Assembly: GCA_910585005.1 (NCBI GenBank)
Contig: CAJUCN010000006.1
Coordinates: 144,944 to 208,943 of the forward strand
From: an uncultured Lachnospiraceae bacterium
GTDB lineage: Bacteria; Bacillota; Clostridia; Lachnospirales; Lachnospiraceae
DNA: 64,000 nt
Direction: 5' to 3'
Shown one piece after another: positions 55,681-64,000 of the stretch (position 1 is the first letter of the stretch; every line of letters begins with the position of its first letter). The notes under the pieces were generated by a model. It searched no databases. It had not been told where the DNA came from and saw only the letters and a program-made list of their open reading frames with translations. Position numbers and translations under genes: made by a program.

Positions 55681-58600
55681 TTACTCAATAGATTTAAGGG
55701 ACTCTGCCATATTAATCTTTTCCAGTTTAAAGAACATGATCCCGTTCACCAGCATGGCAAATGCAAATGTGAGCAGTAAACTCCACACATAACTAACTGG
55801 TGCGATCCTGGTCCTAAAGGAGATCATATCAATATTAATATTGTACATAACGAACCAATGCAGCCATTTTCCAAGTCCAAGCCCCACAACGGCGCCGATC
55901 GCCGTAAGCACCAGATTTTCCCGAAATACATAATCCGCTGTTTCCCTGGCATAAAAACCCAAAACCTTGATCGTTGCAATCTCACGGATCCGTTCTGTAA
56001 TATTGATATTGGTCAGGTTATACAACACGATAAACGCAAGGCTTCCCGCACATGCTATGATCAAAAAGACAATGTAATCCATGCTCTCCATCATATTGCC
56101 TATACGCCCCCGCATGTCTGCCGTGGCCGATACGGAGAGCACATTGTCCATATCAGAAATCACTGCTGCCGCCTCATGGACGTCCACTCCCTCATTTACC
56201 AGTGTATAGGCGCTCTTATATTCTGGCTCCGCGCCAAGATTCTGTATATAAGTTTCCTTATCCAGATAAATGTAATTGTAAACAAAATTTTCACACAGCG
56301 CTGTCACTGTCACCGAAAAACTATGCATTTCATTATCCCGGAGCGTCACCTGGTCTCCTTCTTTTATCCCCAGATTTTCCGCTACTTTCTCGGTTAGGAC
56401 TGCCTCCCCTATCGACGGATACGGAATCTTTTCCCCTGACGATGTATGCAGATTGAAAAATCTGCTGATTTCCTCCACATCTTCCGGAATCTCCATATAA
56501 ACAGACTTCGTCTTTCCATGAAAATCCAGATTCACACTTCCCTCATAACGGTAAGCCGTGGCTGAGAGCATCTCCCCTGTCCGCTCCTTCAGTTCCTTCC
56601 GGTCTTTTTCCTGCACTGCCTCCGAAAAAGTGATGCCAATGTCATAAATCTGCACCTCATCGTACTGCATATCCGCAACGTTGGAAACGGAATCCTGGAC
56701 GCCAAAACCGGTAAGGAGAAGCGCTGTACATCCACTGATCCCTAATACCATCATAAAAAACCGTTTCTTGTATCTTACAATATTCCTTATGGACACCTTA
56801 TGCAGAAACTTTAACCGGCTCCAGAAAAAAGTGATTTTTTCCAGGAAGATCCTTTTACCGCTCTTCGGCGCCTTCGGACGGATCAAATCAGCAGGCACAC
56901 CCAGTAATTCATGACGGCAGGAAAAATATGCCGCCCCCATGGAGCACAAAAGAGCCGCCGTCAAAGAAAGGATCGCCATAGGTACATCAAACAGATACTG
57001 AATATCTCCCATGCTGTACATAATGCCATATCCCATCCAGATTACCTTAGGGAACAGCCATGTGCCGCCTATGCATCCGGCCACCGCCCCGATCACTGCT
57101 GCTGATCCGGCATAAAATAAGAATTTCCCCATAATGGCCGCATTCCCATAGCCAAGCGCCTTTAACACACCGATCTGGGTTCTTTGCTCCTCCACCATCC
57201 GGTTCATGGTAGTCATACAAATCAACGCCGCCACCAGGAAAAAGAACACCGGAAACACATTGGCAATGGCCGCTACGATATTGGAATCGCTCTCATAGCA
57301 GGCATAACCAATGTTGGTCTCTCTCGTCAGCACATATTCATCCGGTTCTTCTATCTCTGCCAGTTCCTCCCGCCCATCATCAATCTTCTGCTGGGCATCC
57401 GCCACTTCTTCTTCAAACTCTGCCTTGGCGTCTTCATATTCTGCCTTCGCATCGGCAAGCTCTGCCTTGCCCTCCTCTAAGTCTGCTTTCCCATCTTCCA
57501 ATTCTATCTGGGCATCTGCAAGATCTTTTCTGGCTTTTGCAAGTTCTTCTTTCCCATCCTCCAACTCTTTTCTGCCATCTTCCAGTTCCACCTTCGCCTC
57601 TTCCAGCTTTACCTTACCCTCCTCTAGTTCGTTCCTGGCATCTACCACCTGGGCTTTCGCTGAGGCAAGCTCCGCTTCTGCCTCCAAAAGCACCTGCTCA
57701 TTATAGGCGATTTTATTCCTAGCCTCAGAAAGCTGCTCCTTCCCGTCCTGGATCTCAGCCTTCCCGGCCCGGATCTGTCTAAGTCCATCCCTGACCTGGC
57801 TAAGTCCTGCCTCCAGCTCCGGAATCTGGGTCTTTCCCGCCTCGGCCTGCGCTAACGCTTTCCGCAGTTCTTCCATCTGGGCCTTTTGTTCTTCGCTTGC
57901 ATAGTCTCCAAGAGCTTCCAATAATTTCAGCGCTTCTTTCATCTCTTCTATCTTTTGATCCAGCGCCGGGTCATTAAGGGAATCCAACATCCCACTTAAT
58001 TCCGTTTCTTTATCCGCAAGTTCCGTTTCCACCGAAAGCAGTTCCGATTCCTTTTGCAGCAGCTTATCTTCCTGGGCTTTTAATTCTTCCTTCGCCTGAT
58101 CGATCTCATCCCAAGCCCCCGCCAGTTGCAATTCATTGTCAAAAATCTCCCACTCGTGATAACTTACTTCCTCCTCTGCGTCCTTAAGCTCCTGCTCCTT
58201 ATCTGCAATCTCCTGTTCTCCATCGATTAATTCCTGCTCTCCGTCTTCGATCTCCTGCTCATAATCCGCAATTTCCTGCCTGCCGTCCGCAATTTTCTGT
58301 TCTCCATCCTTAAGCTCCTGCTCCCCGTCTGCAATTTCCTGCTCCCCATCTAGGATCTTCTGCCAGGCATCCGCTAACTCCTCTTCCGCTTCTGCTTTCT
58401 TATCGTCCAGCTCCGCCTGAGCATCGTCTATCTCCTCCTGGGCCTTTCTGATAAGCTCTTCATACCTGCCAAAGGAAAGCTCTCTCGTCTTTTCCTCCAT
58501 TTTATCCTGAAGACTGTCTATATAATCTTCGTATTCATCCGTGTAAACATCGTGCTTTAACTTCGTGGTGGCATAAATTTCCGTCAGGTAATCGCAATCG

Positions 58601-59208
58601 AACGCTTCCCTGGGCACATAAAGGAACGCCGTTATTTTTCCTTCTCCAATGGAGGTCGTTCCCCGCTCAAAATTAATATAATAGGGGGAGCGCACCACTC
58701 CCACTGCTGTAAAAGTACGCCCTTTAAACATTTCCAAAGTGTCTTCATCGTTATTTTCCGTCACCGTGACCTTAGAACCAATCGCATCCTCACCATACAA
58801 AGCCCCATCCAGCACACACTCATCCGCCTTGGCAGGCATTCTCCCGGCAGTGACAACAACGCGGTTAATAACCTCCGGTACCGTATGGATCTTATAGACA
58901 GACTCATTCCCCTCTTCCAAGGAACATAACGCATCCACACAAACGGCCCCTTCTGCATAAGCAATTTCCCCCAGCCCGCTGATAGCCTCCTCCGCTCCCA
59001 TATCAAAACCAATTGTAGATAACAGCCTGAAATCAAAAAAATCCTGTTCCTCCAGATAGGCTCCCTCCGTAGCGATCATGGCTGGTGTGGTCGCCTTCAG
59101 TCCGGTAAAGAACCCTACTCCCAGCATTACAATAGCAAGGATCGCCATATAACGCCCCAGGCTTTTCTTGATTTCCCTGATCGTCGTTTTGAACATCCCA
59201 TTGCTCAT
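55681..59208 (-). CDS. FtsX-type ABC permease with long coiled coil
   Basis: An 1175-residue membrane protein. N-terminal membrane helix (about 20-40), an extracytoplasmic domain, then about 350 residues of coiled coil with a repeating unit of the type (D/E)GEQE(I/L)xD (roughly 235-600), then seven or so membrane helices in two FtsX groups. Unusually long periplasm-side coiled coil resembles MacB/FtsX-type mechanotransmitters. It works with the ATPase upstream; cargo unknown. Confidence 0.88.
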   Translation of the reverse strand: MSNGMFKTTIREIKKSLGRYMAILAIVMLGVGFFTGLKATTPAMIATEGAYLEEQDFFDFRLLSTIGFDMGAEEAISGLGEIAYAEGAVCVDALCSLEEGNESVYKIHTVPEVINRVVVTAGRMPAKADECVLDGALYGEDAIGSKVTVTENNDEDTLEMFKGRTFTAVGVVRSPYYINFERGTTSIGEGKITAFLYVPREAFDCDYLTEIYATTKLKHDVYTDEYEDYIDSLQDKMEEKTRELSFGRYEELIRKAQEEIDDAQAELDDKKAEAEEELADAWQKILDGEQEIADGEQELKDGEQKIADGRQEIADYEQEIEDGEQELIDGEQEIADKEQELKDAEEEVSYHEWEIFDNELQLAGAWDEIDQAKEELKAQEDKLLQKESELLSVETELADKETELSGMLDSLNDPALDQKIEEMKEALKLLEALGDYASEEQKAQMEELRKALAQAEAGKTQIPELEAGLSQVRDGLRQIRAGKAEIQDGKEQLSEARNKIAYNEQVLLEAEAELASAKAQVVDARNELEEGKVKLEEAKVELEDGRKELEDGKEELAKARKDLADAQIELEDGKADLEEGKAELADAKAEYEDAKAEFEEEVADAQQKIDDGREELAEIEEPDEYVLTRETNIGYACYESDSNIVAAIANVFPVFFFLVAALICMTTMNRMVEEQRTQIGVLKALGYGNAAIMGKFLFYAGSAAVIGAVAGCIGGTWLFPKVIWMGYGIMYSMGDIQYLFDVPMAILSLTAALLCSMGAAYFSCRHELLGVPADLIRPKAPKSGKRIFLEKITFFWSRLKFLHKVSIRNIVRYKKRFFMMVLGISGCTALLLTGFGVQDSVSNVADMQYDEVQIYDIGITFSEAVQEKDRKELKERTGEMLSATAYRYEGSVNLDFHGKTKSVYMEIPEDVEEISRFFNLHTSSGEKIPYPSIGEAVLTEKVAENLGIKEGDQVTLRDNEMHSFSVTVTALCENFVYNYIYLDKETYIQNLGAEPEYKSAYTLVNEGVDVHEAAAVISDMDNVLSVSATADMRGRIGNMMESMDYIVFLIIACAGSLAFIVLYNLTNINITERIREIATIKVLGFYARETADYVFRENLVLTAIGAVVGLGLGKWLHWFVMYNINIDMISFRTRIAPVSYVWSLLLTFAFAMLVNGIMFFKLEKINMAESLKSIE

Positions 59209-59229
59209 TGATCTATCTCCTAAAAATAT

Positions 59230-59934
59230 CTACCATTCAATCTCCTCTACCGGCACAATATGGGAATTTAATTCCATACTTTTCACCGTCCCGCTTTTTA
59301 CCGTAATAATCCGGTCAGCCATGGCTGTAAGCGCCTGGTTATGCGTGATCACTACCACCGTCATACCCTGTTTCCTGCAGGCGTCCTGCAAAAGCTTAAG
59401 AACCGCTTTGCCTGTATTGTAATCCAAAGCCCCCGTAGGCTCATCACAAAGCAGCAGCTTGGGGTTTTTGGCAAGGGCTCTGGCTATGGCTACCCTCTGC
59501 TGTTCTCCGCCGGACAACTGTGCCGGAAAATTGCCGGCCCGGTCTTTTAATCCAACCATTTCAAGCACTGACATAGCATCCAGGGGATTCTTGCAGATCT
59601 GTGCGGCCAATTCCACGTTTTCCAATGCCGTAAGGTTCTGTACCAGATTATAAAACTGGAACACAAAACCAATATCAAACCGTCTGTAAGCTGTCAGTTT
59701 CTTCTTATTATAAGCTGAGATTTCCGCGCCATCTAACAAGACCTGTCCGCATGATAAGCCGTCCATCCCTCCCAGGATGTTTAAGATCGTCGTTTTCCCG
59801 GCGCCGGATGCTCCCACCACGACACAAAATTCTCCCTTTTCAATTATAAAATTCACGTTCTTCAGGGCTTCAATATTCACTTCGCCCATATGGTAAGTCT
59901 TGCCCACATTTTTAAACTCTACAAATGAGCTCAT
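59230..59934 (-). CDS. ABC transporter ATPase, MacB/LolD type
   Basis: A 234-residue ATPase. Walker A VGASGAGKTTIL near residue 37, signature LSGGEQQRVAIARA near 142, Walker B LLLCDEPTGALD near 162, His in VITHNQAL. ATG at 59934 with GGAGGAAAGATAAGG upstream; the frame continues to 59979 without a site. Powers the FtsX-type permease 21 nt downstream. Confidence 0.92.
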   Translation of the reverse strand: MSSFVEFKNVGKTYHMGEVNIEALKNVNFIIEKGEFCVVVGASGAGKTTILNILGGMDGLSCGQVLLDGAEISAYNKKKLTAYRRFDIGFVFQFYNLVQNLTALENVELAAQICKNPLDAMSVLEMVGLKDRAGNFPAQLSGGEQQRVAIARALAKNPKLLLCDEPTGALDYNTGKAVLKLLQDACRKQGMTVVVITHNQALTAMADRIITVKSGTVKSMELNSHIVPVEEIEW

Positions 59935-59936
59935 CC

Positions 59937-60410
59937 TTATCTTTCCTCCATCATACTGTCCAGATACCCACGATCCCAAAGCAGCACCTTTAATTTCTTT
60001 GCCACTTCCACTGCCGCCGCCGTAAAATACTGATTGGTAATAACAGCGCCTACCATTCTGTCATAAAAATCCTTTCCCGCATATACCTGCTGGATGGCTT
60101 CCACACCCACAGGTCCCGTATATCTCTTGCACTGGATGGCATATGTGATCCCATCCTTTTCCGCCAGAATATCCACCCCGTAATCACCGCTTCCCCGCGT
60201 CACTTCCACATCAATAAAACCACAGTCTTCCAAAAGCTGTGCACAAAAATATTCAAAATCATGCCCTTCCATCTCGTCAATCACACCCGTCCTGCGGCCT
60301 CTGCCGGATCGGCGGATTCCAAACCTGAACAGAAGAAAAAAGCCTACACAGATCAATATCCCTGCGCTGGCTGTCGCTATCTGCCATACCTTTTGTATCT
60401 CTAACCCCAT
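59937..60410 (-). CDS. Membrane-anchored Mrr-type nuclease domain protein
   Basis: A 157-residue protein. Membrane helix at 10-30 (IATASAGILICVGFFLLF), then a restriction-endonuclease-like Mrr_cat domain: EYFCAQLLEDCGF, RGSGDYGVDILAEKDG and the catalytic QCKRYTGPVG. PD-(D/E)xK residues (Asp and QxK) are intact. It overlaps or abuts the ABC ATPase start, so it is co-transcribed with the exporter. Mrr_cat proteins with membrane anchors are common in Firmicutes; target unknown. Confidence 0.8.
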   Translation of the reverse strand: MGLEIQKVWQIATASAGILICVGFFLLFRFGIRRSGRGRRTGVIDEMEGHDFEYFCAQLLEDCGFIDVEVTRGSGDYGVDILAEKDGITYAIQCKRYTGPVGVEAIQQVYAGKDFYDRMVGAVITNQYFTAAAVEVAKKLKVLLWDRGYLDSMMEER

Positions 60411-60535
60411 TGTGCTCTCCGTCTTTTCTTTTGCTGCTTTTTATTATACATCATCAAAAAAAGATGGGCAACCAAATAAAAGTGCTGTATAATTCTCTTG
60501 TCAAAACTATGTGGAAATGGAACAGGGGAAAGACC

Positions 60536-61768
60536 ATGGATCTCAGAAAAGACGCTCAACTCATCATCGAATCAGCATTGCGGCAGGTAATGCCGGATGA
60601 AGCCGTCATACAGGCTTTCAATGGAAAACGGTTCAAACCAGGGAAACGCTACCTTGTAGCCGCCGGAAAAGCAGCATGGCAAATGGCAAAGACTGCATCT
60701 TCCATACTGGGGGACCAGTTAGAAAGCGGCGTATGTATCACCAAATACGGACATGTGAAAGGTACCATCCCAAAAGTTCACTGCTATGAAGCAGGGCATC
60801 CCGTACCTGACGAAAATTCTTTTGCCGGTACACAGGCAGCCTTAAACCTGACCGCTAACCTAAAAAAAGAAGACACCGTCATTTTTTTGCTATCAGGAGG
60901 CGGATCCGCTCTTTTTGAAAAACCGCTGCTGCCTGAAAAGGAACTTGCAGACATCACAAAGCAGCTTCTTGCATGTGGCGCAGATATCACAGAGATCAAC
61001 ACGATACGCAAACGGCTTTCCGCCGTAAAAGGCGGACGCTTTGCCCAATTCTGTTCCCCAGCCCAAATATACAGCATCGTATTAAGCGATATTCTGGGGG
61101 ATCCCCTTGATATGATCGCTTCCGGGCCTGCCTACCCGGATAGCAGCACCTGTGAACAAGCGCTGGCGGTGGCCGCAAAATACAGGCTGGAACTAAGCAG
61201 CCAGGCCATCAGCCTGTTAGAGAAAGAAACGCCAAAAGAACTGGACAATGTGGAAACCGTGATCACCGGAAGTGTGAAAAATCTCTGCCTTGCTGCCTCC
61301 AAAGCCTGCGAATCATTGGGTTACCAGACGGTAATCTTAACAGACCAGCTATGCTGTGAAGCTAAGGAAGCAGGAAGTTTCCTTGCTTCCATTGCAAAAT
61401 CACATCAGGATTCCCGGCATAGTATCGCCTTTTTGGCAGGCGGCGAAACCATCGTGCACCTGAAAGGAACCGGAAAAGGCGGCCGGAACCAGGAATTAGC
61501 GCTTGCCGCAGCAACGGGTATCTCTGGTCTTACCAACACTGCCCTATTTTGCATCGGCAGCGATGGAACGGACGGGCCAACCGATGCAGCCGGAGGCTAC
61601 TGCGATACCCACACAAAAGGTCTCCTGGCATCCAAGGGAATTGATATCTACCAAACACTGGAAAACCATGATTCCTACACGGCTTTAGAAAAAGCAGGCG
61701 GGCTGATCAAAACCGGCCCCACAGGCACTAACGTGAATGATATTGCCGTATTATTGATAAAAAGATAA
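60536..61768 (+). CDS. Glycerate 2-kinase, MOFRL family
   Basis: A 410-residue class II glycerate kinase that phosphorylates glycerate. N-terminal DUF4147 domain (YLVAAGKAAWQMA; LLSGGGSALFEKP), MOFRL C-terminal domain (GGRNQELALAAATG near 320; IGSDGTDGPTDAAGG). ATG at 60536 with GGGGAAAG upstream; the frame is open to 60410 without a site. Expressed alone, rightward. Confidence 0.93.
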   Translation: MDLRKDAQLIIESALRQVMPDEAVIQAFNGKRFKPGKRYLVAAGKAAWQMAKTASSILGDQLESGVCITKYGHVKGTIPKVHCYEAGHPVPDENSFAGTQAALNLTANLKKEDTVIFLLSGGGSALFEKPLLPEKELADITKQLLACGADITEINTIRKRLSAVKGGRFAQFCSPAQIYSIVLSDILGDPLDMIASGPAYPDSSTCEQALAVAAKYRLELSSQAISLLEKETPKELDNVETVITGSVKNLCLAASKACESLGYQTVILTDQLCCEAKEAGSFLASIAKSHQDSRHSIAFLAGGETIVHLKGTGKGGRNQELALAAATGISGLTNTALFCIGSDGTDGPTDAAGGYCDTHTKGLLASKGIDIYQTLENHDSYTALEKAGGLIKTGPTGTNVNDIAVLLIKR

Positions 61769-61773
61769 TCCTA

Positions 61774-62187
61774 TTAAATAACCATAACCAACGTTCCTGC
61801 TCCGATCAGAACACAGCCAAGGAAAGACCTTATTGTAAATTCTTCATGAAGGAGTACGAAAGCCAGTATCAGCGTGATCACAACACTCAGCTTATCAATT
61901 GGCACGACCTTGGACGCTTCCCCTATCTGCAGCGCCCGGTAATAGCAAAGCCATGACGCGCCGGTTGCCAGCCCGGATAATATCAGAAATATCCAACTCT
62001 TTTTGTCAATCTGCCCTATCCCGCTTTGTGCGTTAGTTAAAAAAACCATTCCCCATGACATAATAACAACCACAACTGTCCTTATCGCTGTTGCAAGATT
62101 TGAATTAACGCCCTCTATGCCGATTTTGGCTAATATAGAAGTAAACGCCGCAAAAACCGCAGACAAGACTGCAAATAAAAACCACAT
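61774..62187 (-). CDS. EamA-type small transporter subunit
   Basis: A 137-residue membrane protein with four or five helices and one EamA domain (FAAFTSILAKIGIEGVNSN; GASWLCYYRALQIGEASKV, then PIDKLSVVITLILA). Single-domain members probably pair. GGAGGTGG precedes the ATG. Substrate unknown. Confidence 0.85.
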   Translation of the reverse strand: MWFLFAVLSAVFAAFTSILAKIGIEGVNSNLATAIRTVVVVIMSWGMVFLTNAQSGIGQIDKKSWIFLILSGLATGASWLCYYRALQIGEASKVVPIDKLSVVITLILAFVLLHEEFTIRSFLGCVLIGAGTLVMVI

Positions 62188-62229
62188 AGCTATCCACCTC
62201 CAACTATCAATTTGATGCTGCCTTTGAAT

Positions 62230-62985
62230 TCAACTTGGTTTTTGAACTACATACAATGGAATTGTATCTATTATTTTAATTTTTCCTTCATGTTTCATAA
62301 AGGCGTCTCTGATTCCATTATAAAAATCTGTCTTATATGGTTCCTCTAATGTAATATGCTCACAATGCGTACTTATATAAGAAATATACTCCTCCGCCTC
62401 AAGTTCCCTTTGTTTTTTCCATTCTAAGTATGTAAAATTTGTAAAACCATAATTCGTAACATTCTCGTAAACCATCTTGCAATTATACTTTTGCTTTACA
62501 CGAAAATATTTTTCATATACTTGATCGATTTCATGACTTAAATTTTCATTTAAACTACTTTCATCGGAACGTGTCATAAACATAGCCAAGTAACCACTTG
62601 GCTTTAACATATCATATGTTTTAGAAAAAGCAATTTGTTCAGGAATCCACTGTATCGTTGCCGCTGAATAAACGAAATCATAAACATTTTTTTCAAATAT
62701 TTGCTTTTCAAAATCACCATTTATGATATTAAAATTGGAATAGGTTTCAAATCTTTTTTTCATAAAAGCAGTAAAATTTTCTCCCAGTTCTATTGCCGTA
62801 TAATCACATCCTGTTTTCAATATTGGTTCTGTAGCCTGCCCGGTACCCGGCCCTATCTCAAGCACTTTTTTACCGGGATTCAATTCACATCCCATTATCA
62901 ACTTTTCAAACAGTTCATCACAATACCGCGGCCTGTATTGGTCAAAAAGTTCAGGTATTTTATCAAAAGTTTTTCTAAAATCCAT
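62230..62985 (-). CDS. SAM-dependent methyltransferase, class I
   Basis: A 251-residue methyltransferase. S-adenosylmethionine-binding VLEIGPGTGQATEP near residue 40, acidic loop TAIELGENF, and FVYSAATIQWIP near residue 107. Methyl acceptor unknown. AAAAGGATA precedes the ATG. The gene is AT-richer than its neighbours and lies next to the third element, so recent acquisition is possible. Confidence 0.85.
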   Translation of the reverse strand: MDFRKTFDKIPELFDQYRPRYCDELFEKLIMGCELNPGKKVLEIGPGTGQATEPILKTGCDYTAIELGENFTAFMKKRFETYSNFNIINGDFEKQIFEKNVYDFVYSAATIQWIPEQIAFSKTYDMLKPSGYLAMFMTRSDESSLNENLSHEIDQVYEKYFRVKQKYNCKMVYENVTNYGFTNFTYLEWKKQRELEAEEYISYISTHCEHITLEEPYKTDFYNGIRDAFMKHEGKIKIIDTIPLYVVQKPS

Positions 62986-63050
62986 TATCCTTTTCCCTCA
63001 TAAATAAAGAGTTAGCAATATCTGTACCATCAGAATTATATCATTCCATC

Positions 63051-63179
63051 CTACGGTTTTCTATTCTTTTTTGCATTCTTCTCTTCCTCATTAGACTCTT
63101 GTATTTCATCTTCCCATCTTTTCAGAACCTTTGGGATAGCTGGCTCTCTATGTATTGCATTTGCTTTTTCATCTACTTG
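63051..63179 (-). pseudogene. Short open remnant, 42 codons
   Basis: A frame closed by a stop codon at both ends reads KANAIHREPAIPKVLKRW and ends in charged residues. It has no start codon or ribosome site. It looks like the 3' end of a lost gene, not identified. The rest of 62986-63290 holds only the tRNA-Leu promoter. Confidence 0.3.
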
Positions 63180-63247
63180 TCAACACATAGTTTCCATAAA
63201 GTATTAACCCCTTAAGAAACTCCCTTAAAAAATTATAGAAATAGGTA

Positions 63248-63276
63248 TTGACGAATAAACCATCTAGTGGTATTAT
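63248..63276 (+). promoter_or_regulatory. Promoter of tRNA-Leu
   Basis: TTGACG (63248-63253), 17 bp, TATTAT (63271-63276), 14 bp before the tRNA. Confidence 0.75.
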
Positions 63277-63290
63277 ATCATTCGTGACAT

Positions 63291-63375
63291 GCGGAAGTGT
63301 CGGAACTGGCAGACGAGCAAGACTAAGGATCTTGTGAGCATTGCGCTCGTGTGGGTTCAAGTCCCATCTTCCGCA
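63291..63375 (+). tRNA. tRNA-Leu(TAA)
   Basis: Acceptor GCGGAAG/CTTCCGC with discriminator A, anticodon stem CAAGA/TCTTG with loop CTAAGGA (anticodon TAA), long variable arm (TGAGCATTGCGCTC) as in class II tRNAs, T-arm GTGGGTTCAAGTCCCAT. Its 3' end faces an integrase gene 300 bp away. Confidence 0.95.
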
Positions 63376-63388
63376 GTGGTTTAAAGAG

Positions 63389-63427
63389 TGGGAAACCTTG
63401 ATTTTACCAGGGTTTCCCCATTTTTTA
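63389..63427 (+). terminator. Terminator after tRNA-Leu
   Basis: GGGAAACC (63390-63397) and GGTTTCCC (63411-63418) pair, followed by CATTTTTT. Confidence 0.8.
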
Positions 63428-63446
63428 TTGTTAAAATAATTGGTTA

Positions 63447-63475
63447 CACTTTCTTAGTATAAGAAAGTGCTTTTT
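63447..63475 (+). terminator. Second terminator
   Basis: CACTTTCTTA (63447-63456) and TAAGAAAGTG (63460-63469) pair perfectly around GTA; CTTTTT follows. Confidence 0.8.
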
Positions 63476-63620
63476 CATAGGCATCTGCCCACTTATCCAT
63501 AGAATTAGTCGGAAACTCATGATACAATCAAATCGATAAATCGGAATTTGGAGATGAATTTATAGAACTTTCCCTATTTTCAAGGCTTTCCAAGCCTTAT
63601 ACAGTGAATTGCTATGTATT

Positions 63621-63659
63621 TTCCCTTGTTTTTGCCCTTATGGGTATTTTACAAGGGAA
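63621..63659. terminator. Hairpin after integrase 3
   Basis: TTCCCTTGT (63621-63629) and ACAAGGGAA (63651-63659) pair perfectly with an inner GCCC/GGGT. It lies about 20 bp past the integrase stop. Confidence 0.5.
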
Positions 63660-63677
63660 AGTTTGTGTGAAATGTAC

Positions 63678-64000
63678 TTAATCGTTGCCTGCCACTTTAT
63701 CCAAAAGCCTTGCGGAAGTCCGCTTCGCTTCCCTTGTGGCATGGGCATACACATTCATTGTGGTACTCACGTCAGAGTGTCCCAAGAGTTCCTGCACGTC
63801 TTTCGGCGCTGCGCCGTTTGACAGCAGATTGCTTGTATAAGTATGCCGGAGCTGGTGGAAGTGAAAACCCTCAAACCCGACCAGTTTCTTCGCGAGCGTC
63901 CGGCAGACGATACTCAATGTACTTGGCGTTTCAAGGCAGCCGTCCGGTCTTAAACATACAAATGAGATTTCGTTGTAATCCGCCGGAATGTCCTGCGTGT
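63678..64000 (-). CDS. int: Tyrosine recombinase, C-terminal part (integrase 3)
   Basis: About 107 codons are open to the window edge. Catalytic HQLRHTYTSN (H-x-x-R), LLGHSDVSTT with the second His, and the nucleophile Tyr in TMNVYAHAT. The NGAAPKDVQELLGHSDV pattern is common in integrases of Firmicutes conjugative elements and phages. 5' part missing at the window end. Confidence 0.9.
   Translation of the reverse strand, partial: TQDIPADYNEISFVCLRPDGCLETPSTLSIVCRTLAKKLVGFEGFHFHQLRHTYTSNLLSNGAAPKDVQELLGHSDVSTTMNVYAHATREAKRTSARLLDKVAGND

Larger units (their letters stand above)
63376..64000. mobile_element. Element 3 (start only), integrated at tRNA-Leu
   Basis: The C-terminal part of a tyrosine recombinase ends 300 bp from tRNA-Leu, pointing toward it. 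The second att copy and the rest of the element are outside the window. Type (ICE or prophage) cannot be decided. Confidence 0.6.

Noticed and set aside
57311..57706. Rightward Ser-rich 131-codon frame
   Set aside because: It is the low-complexity shadow of the coiled-coil repeats of the permease on the other strand.
63169..63360. Leftward 63-codon frame over tRNA-Leu
   Set aside because: It is antisense to the tRNA gene and its promoter.

Overview
The window looks like a chromosomal stretch of a gut-type Clostridia bacterium, most likely Lachnospiraceae. The evidence is AGGAGG-type ribosome sites, short TTGACA/TATAAT promoters, Firmicutes-type housekeeping genes (queH, argS, purA, iorAB, bioY, a COG3044 ATPase), a permuted family 3 beta-glucosidase and phage gene families typical of that group. 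No species can be named from the sequence alone.

Layout. (1) 1-17928: right part of a temperate prophage whose left end lies outside the window. Leftward early genes (replication, recombination, methylases and small orphans; 1092-11069) face a lysogeny region (11240-13403) that is a tandem duplication of a two-repressor switch with two different DNA-binding specificities. Then comes an accessory block (13422-16673) with a candidate type I toxin, an unknown gene and an Abi/HEPN gene behind a short structured RNA, and an integrase that abuts the 3' end of tRNA-Met. (2) 17929-29986: host genes: tRNA-Met, tRNA-Val, a glutamine amidotransferase, GH3 beta-glucosidase, a leucine-rich-repeat/MoxR/VWA trio, dCMP deaminase, a sugar isomerase, a MraY-like transferase, RNase H and one unknown gene. 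(3) 30059-44127: a complete 14-kb element in tRNA-Gly(CCC), bounded by 15-bp att repeats. It has an integrase, a lysogeny switch, replication genes and a full HK97-type capsid and packaging set, but no tail or lysis genes. This is the gene content of a capsid-forming phage-inducible chromosomal island (cf-PICI), a phage satellite. (4) 44128-63375: host genes: a candidate small RNA, bioY with a BirA-like operator, argS, queH, purA with an IS200-type insertion just upstream, iorAB, a thioesterase, a FtsX-type ABC exporter, glycerate kinase and others, ending at tRNA-Leu(TAA). (5) 63376-64000: start of a third integrated element, with the C-terminal part of another tyrosine recombinase next to tRNA-Leu.

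How it fits together. Three elements use three tRNA genes within 46 kb. Prophage and satellite share a tiny protein family (10738-10818 and 41222-41347) and a nearly identical integrase leader with a three-arm attenuator-like fold (16752-16835 and 42786-42867), so they have exchanged DNA or descend from a common pool. The most interesting parts are the tailless capsid-forming satellite with its compact face-to-face promoter switch, its two identical TTGCGA-CA-TCGCAA palindromes and its own sigma factor; the duplicated dual-specificity immunity region of the prophage; and the RNA-linked Abi gene.
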